Positions 6,459 to 9,237 of a DNA stretch of 9,237 nt are shown here, one piece after another (position 1 is the stretch's first letter; each line of letters opens with the position of its first letter). A program made the position numbers and the translations under genes. A model generated the notes under the pieces. That model was not told the origin of the DNA. It worked only from the letters and a program-made list of their open reading frames with translations, and searched no databases. Source of the stretch: Gemmataceae bacterium (GTDB taxonomy: Bacteria > Planctomycetota > Planctomycetia > Gemmatales > Gemmataceae); NCBI GenBank assembly GCA_025056835.1, contig JANWVS010000045.1:1-9237 (forward strand). The letters are read 5' to 3'.

Positions 6459-7553
6459 ATGACTGGCCTGCGTCTCGCTCTGACTTGTGCCCTGTTGGCA
6501 ACAACAAACGGCGTCGCTGCCGATTGGCCGTTGTTTCGGGGCAACCCCTTGCAAAGCGGAGTCGCCAAGGAGGCCCTGCCCGACCAGTTGGAAGTGATCT
6601 GGAAAGTCAAGCTGGAGGAAGGCACGGAATCGACGGCCGCGATTGTCGACCATACGGTGTTTGTCGGCAGCTACGACCAGCACCTGTATGCCTTCGACTT
6701 AGCCACGGGGCGCGAGAAATGGAAATACAAGGCGGGCGCGGCGATTAAAGCACCCCCAAGCGTCGCCGACGGTACCGTGTTCGTCGGCGATGAAGACGGC
6801 GTCTTCCATTGCGTCGACGCCGCCACGGGCACCAAACGCTGGACCTTCGCCACCGGCGGTGAAATCACAGGAGGCGCCAATTTCGCCGAGGGACGAGTGT
6901 TGTTCGGTTCCCACGATTCGCGCATGTACTGTCTGGATCGCAAGGATGGTAAACTCCTGTGGAAAGTGCGGACCGAAGGACCGGTCAACGGTTCCGCTTT
7001 GGTTGCGGGAAAGCTGACCTTCGTCGCCGGCTGCGACAGCAATCTGCACATTATCGACTGGGAATCCGGCAAAGACTTGCACCAAATTGATTTGCAGGGC
7101 CAAGCCGCCGCCACCGCTGCGGTCGATGCCGACAAGCTTTTCGTCGGGACCATGACCAATTTTGTCGTCGGCATCGATCTCACGAAGAAAGCCATCATCT
7201 GGACGTACGAATCAGAGCGGGGACAGCCATTTTTCGCTTCCGCGGCGGTGACGGACCGCCTCGTGGTCGTCGGCGGCCGCGATCAGCTCGTTCACGCGCT
7301 GGATCGCAGCACCGGTAAGCCTGTCTGGACCTACGCCACCAAACGCCGTATCGACAGCTCACCGGTCGTGGCCGGTACGCGGGTCTACGTCGGCTCCAGC
7401 GACGGGCATTTGTACGTCCTGGAGTTGAAATCGGGCCAACTGGTGCAGCGTCTCGAACTAGGACGCAACATCCTCGCTTCCGCGGCCGTAGCCAACGGTC
7501 GACTCGTCATCGGCACGACCGACGGTCTTCTCTACTGCCTGGGCAAGAAATGA
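6459..7553 (+). CDS. Secreted PQQ-like beta-propeller repeat protein
   Basis: Exported protein of 364 residues. A signal peptide covers residues 1-21 (MTGLRLALTCALLATT, then NGVAA), with likely cleavage before DWPLFRGN, the usual mature start of planctomycete PQQ-like proteins. The rest is a run of repeats of about 40 residues, each of the form VFVG..D..LY.LD..TG...W. I count eight, beginning near VFVGSYDQHLYAFD (67), VFVGDEDGVFHCVD, VLFGSHDSRMYCLD, TFVAGCDSNLHIID, LFVGTMTNFVVGID, LVVVGGRDQLVHALD, VYVGSSDGHLYVLE and LVIGTTDGLLYCLG. Counting the strand-d tryptophans from VIW at about 47 gives eight positions, six of them Trp. This fits an eight-bladed propeller filling the chain, with no catalytic or membrane domain. 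Relatives include BamB-like assembly factors and PQQ dehydrogenases, but no cofactor-binding or catalytic residues are evident. A scaffold or binding role outside the cytoplasm is inference. Confidence 0.88.
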   Translation: MTGLRLALTCALLATTNGVAADWPLFRGNPLQSGVAKEALPDQLEVIWKVKLEEGTESTAAIVDHTVFVGSYDQHLYAFDLATGREKWKYKAGAAIKAPPSVADGTVFVGDEDGVFHCVDAATGTKRWTFATGGEITGGANFAEGRVLFGSHDSRMYCLDRKDGKLLWKVRTEGPVNGSALVAGKLTFVAGCDSNLHIIDWESGKDLHQIDLQGQAAATAAVDADKLFVGTMTNFVVGIDLTKKAIIWTYESERGQPFFASAAVTDRLVVVGGRDQLVHALDRSTGKPVWTYATKRRIDSSPVVAGTRVYVGSSDGHLYVLELKSGQLVQRLELGRNILASAAVANGRLVIGTTDGLLYCLGKK

Positions 7554-7565
7554 CAGGTCCCGCTC

Positions 7566-7577
7566 CCCAGCGCTGGG
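7566..7577. repeat. Perfect 12-bp palindrome CCCAGCGCTGGG
   Basis: Self-complementary sequence 13 bp after the propeller gene's stop. Its core AGCGCTG recurs at 7614-7620, 45 bp further on. It has no loop or T tract, so it is a poor terminator. It could be a protein-binding site for the downstream gene or chance in GC-rich DNA. Confidence 0.3.
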
Positions 7578-7686
7578 ATCCGGCCTCAGCGCAGGCGTCC
7601 GCGCCGCCAATCTAGCGCTGTCGAAAGACGTCGTGTCTGGTATCCTGGCGAGAGAGGAACCGACGAGGCCAGAAGACGAGCCGTAC

Positions 7687-9009
7687 ATGTCCGATTCCAG
7701 CCAAGAACGAACAGGTCTCGGTAATTACTTTGTCGCCAACTATCCGCCGTTCTCAGCGTGGACGGCGGAGCATCTGCCGGCCGCGCGGCAGGCCCTGGCG
7801 ACGCCGCCGACGCCGGAGACGCCACTGGGGCTGTACCTGCACATTCCTTTCTGTCGAAAGCGATGCAGGTTTTGCTACTTTCGCGTCTACACCGACAAGA
7901 ACGCCCGCGACGTGGAATGGTACTTGAGCGCTCTGGTGCGAGAAGTCGAACTTTATCGCAGCCAACCGATCGTCAGCACTCGGCCCCTGCACTTCGTTTA
8001 TTGGGGCGGCGGCACGCCTTCCTATCTCAGCGTCGGCCAGCTCCAACGCCTCTTCGAAAAACTCCAGGGCCTCTTTTCGTGGCGTCAGGCCGCCGAGGTG
8101 ACGTTCGAATGTGAACCGGGCACCTTGCAGCAACACAAGCTCGAAGCATTGCGACAACTCGGTGTCACCCGGTTGAGCCTCGGCGTCGAAAATTTCGACG
8201 ACAAGATCCTCGAAGCCAACGGCCGCGCCCATCTATCGGCGGAGATCTACCGCGCCTATGGCTGGGCGCGAACGTTGAATTTCCCCCAAATTAATATCGA
8301 CCTCATCGCCGGCATGGTGGGAGAGACCTGGGCGAACTGGCGCGAATGCGTTCGCAAGACAATCGACTTGGCGCCGGACAGCATCACGATCTATCAGATG
8401 GAGCTGCCCTACAACACGGTCATCTCCAAAGAATTGCGCGTCCTCGGTCGTGATGCGGTCGATCCGAGCGAAATCGCCGATTGGCCGACGAAACGAGCGT
8501 GGGTTGATTATGCTTTCGACGAGTTCATCAAGGCCGGCTATGCCATCTCAAGCGCCTACACGGTGGTCCGCGATCCGCAGCGGACTCAATTCGTCTACCG
8601 CGACAGTCTGTGGCGCGGGGCCGACATGTTGGGCACCGGCGTGGCCAGTTTCGGCCATGTCGGCGGAGTTCATGTGCAAAATGTCGATACTTGGGAACGC
8701 TATCTCGAAATGCTGGGCCGAGACGAACTACCGCTCGCCCGAGCACTCGCGGTCCCCCGCCGCCAACGGCTTCTTCGGGAGATGATGTTACAGCTCAAGA
8801 CCGGGCGGCTCCAGGCCGATTACTTCCAGCGAAAATTCGACACCGACATCCTCCGCGACTTTGGCGAAGGTTTTCAGGCTTTACAACAGCAAGGCTTCGC
8901 CGCCATCGGCGAGGGCGAAGTGACACTGACTCGAGCCGGCTTGTTGCAGGTGGATCGTCTGCTTCCCATGTTTTTTGAACCGGAGTATCGAGGGAAACGA
9001 TACACCTAG
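7687..9009 (+). CDS. Radical SAM protein, HemN/HemW-like (coproporphyrinogen III oxidase family)
   Basis: Radical SAM enzyme of 440 residues. LYLHIPFCRKRCRFCYF carries the 4Fe-4S motif CX3CX2C at Cys56, Cys60 and Cys63. YWGGGTPSYLS at 105-115 is the SAM-binding glycine motif. RLSLGVENFDDKILEANGRA (about 162-181) is the family helix (HemW: GVQSFDD..L...GRAH). INIDLIAGMVGET ends at 214, where relatives read DLI.GLPGQT. A C-terminal HemN_C-like region (LLREMMLQLKTGRL onward, ending LLQVDRLLPMFF) follows. True oxygen-independent HemN has a fourth cysteine (CX3CX2CXC); here Phe65 occupies that place, as in HemW heme chaperones, so decarboxylation of coproporphyrinogen should not be assumed. The start is ATG 7687 (MSDSSQERTGLGNYF); an in-frame GTG at 7633 adds 18 residues but has no SD. 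Substrate unknown: heme insertion or another radical reaction is possible. Confidence 0.85.
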   Translation: MSDSSQERTGLGNYFVANYPPFSAWTAEHLPAARQALATPPTPETPLGLYLHIPFCRKRCRFCYFRVYTDKNARDVEWYLSALVREVELYRSQPIVSTRPLHFVYWGGGTPSYLSVGQLQRLFEKLQGLFSWRQAAEVTFECEPGTLQQHKLEALRQLGVTRLSLGVENFDDKILEANGRAHLSAEIYRAYGWARTLNFPQINIDLIAGMVGETWANWRECVRKTIDLAPDSITIYQMELPYNTVISKELRVLGRDAVDPSEIADWPTKRAWVDYAFDEFIKAGYAISSAYTVVRDPQRTQFVYRDSLWRGADMLGTGVASFGHVGGVHVQNVDTWERYLEMLGRDELPLARALAVPRRQRLLREMMLQLKTGRLQADYFQRKFDTDILRDFGEGFQALQQQGFAAIGEGEVTLTRAGLLQVDRLLPMFFEPEYRGKRYT

Positions 9010-9074
9010 GTGTTGCTGCCGACGCCGCCCACGTCGTGCGGCCGGTCCTTGAAGGATTCCGTAGCACAACCAGT

Positions 9075-9237
9075 ATGACGCGCCGAACTCGAGCCCGTGA
9101 AATCGCCCTGCAAGTCCTCTTCCAACGCGACCATAATCCGACAGCGCCGCGCGCCCACCAGGAACGATTTGTCCGCGATCGCTTGGGGCAGGATGAGCGT
9201 CTGATTGCCTTTTGCTGGAGCCTGATCGACGGGGTTA
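9075..9237 (+). CDS. nusB: Transcription antitermination factor NusB, N-terminal fragment
   Basis: The first 54 codons from an ATG at 9075 are open to the right edge. The translation begins MTRRTRAREIALQVLFQRDH, then NPTAPRAHQERFVRDRL and ERLIAFCWSLIDGV. The opening RRTRAREIALQVLFQRD is the arginine-rich N-terminal motif of NusB (consensus RR.AREIALQ.LYQ.D), whose arginines contact boxA RNA. NusB binds boxA with NusE (ribosomal protein S10) to prevent premature termination in rRNA operons. Full proteins are about 140-160 residues, so roughly 90-100 residues are missing. It lies 65 bp after the radical SAM gene. No clear SD is seen (the upstream bases are CACAACCAGT). The call rests on the N-terminus only but that motif is distinctive. 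Confidence 0.85.
   Translation, partial: MTRRTRAREIALQVLFQRDHNPTAPRAHQERFVRDRLGQDERLIAFCWSLIDGV

Noticed and set aside
7633..7686. GTG start at 7633 for the radical SAM gene
   Set aside because: No SD precedes it, and the extra 18 residues are charged and unstructured; ATG 7687 gives a family-like N-terminus (GNYFVANYPPFSAW shortly after).
9010..9074. Possible hairpin TCCTTGAAGGA before nusB
   Set aside because: The stem is only 4-5 bp with a tiny loop and no T tract, too weak for a terminator or riboswitch call.

Overview
The window looks like chromosomal DNA from a planctomycete-type bacterium, probably of the Gemmata/Pirellula kind. This rests on gene content and style: a membrane-anchored protein ending in a Trp-rich helix plus EWVLRKRKSML, a PQQ-propeller protein whose mature N-terminus reads DWPLFRGN, multi-pass ABC-2 permeases without obvious partners, often weak Shine-Dalgarno (SD) sequences, and a GC content near 60%. 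The assignment is inference; no rRNA or other taxonomic marker is present. There are no tRNA or rRNA genes, insertion sequences or CRISPR arrays.

Layout. Bases 2-3093 (+) form a tight, probably co-transcribed run: the 3' end of a large membrane-anchored protein, NAD kinase, acylphosphatase and a nine-helix ABC-2 type permease. Gaps are 12-35 bp, and three of the genes have a recognisable SD. This run meets a minus-strand gene for a second, unrelated ABC-2 permease (DUF990/ABC2_membrane_6 type, 3113-3916) tail to tail across 19 bp. Upstream of that permease are an 11-base C tract and a small minus-strand gene (4098-4346). The small gene has lower GC (about 50% by hand count) and resembles the C-terminal winged-helix domain of phage/plasmid D5/P4-type primases. 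Bases 4347-4622 are a divergent intergenic region.

Bases 4623-9237 (+) carry an M3-family oligoendopeptidase (PepF-like), a secreted eight-repeat PQQ-like beta-propeller protein, a HemN/HemW-like radical SAM protein and the first 54 codons of nusB, which runs off the end.

Functionally this is mostly housekeeping: NADP supply, carboxyl-phosphate hydrolysis, peptide turnover, transcription antitermination and transport. No complete novel multi-gene system is visible. The items most worth a second look are the stand-alone primase-tail-like protein, the poly-C tract near the DUF990 permease, and the radical SAM protein. That last protein keeps the SAM-binding cluster but lacks the fourth cysteine of true HemN and has an altered GLPGQT-type motif.
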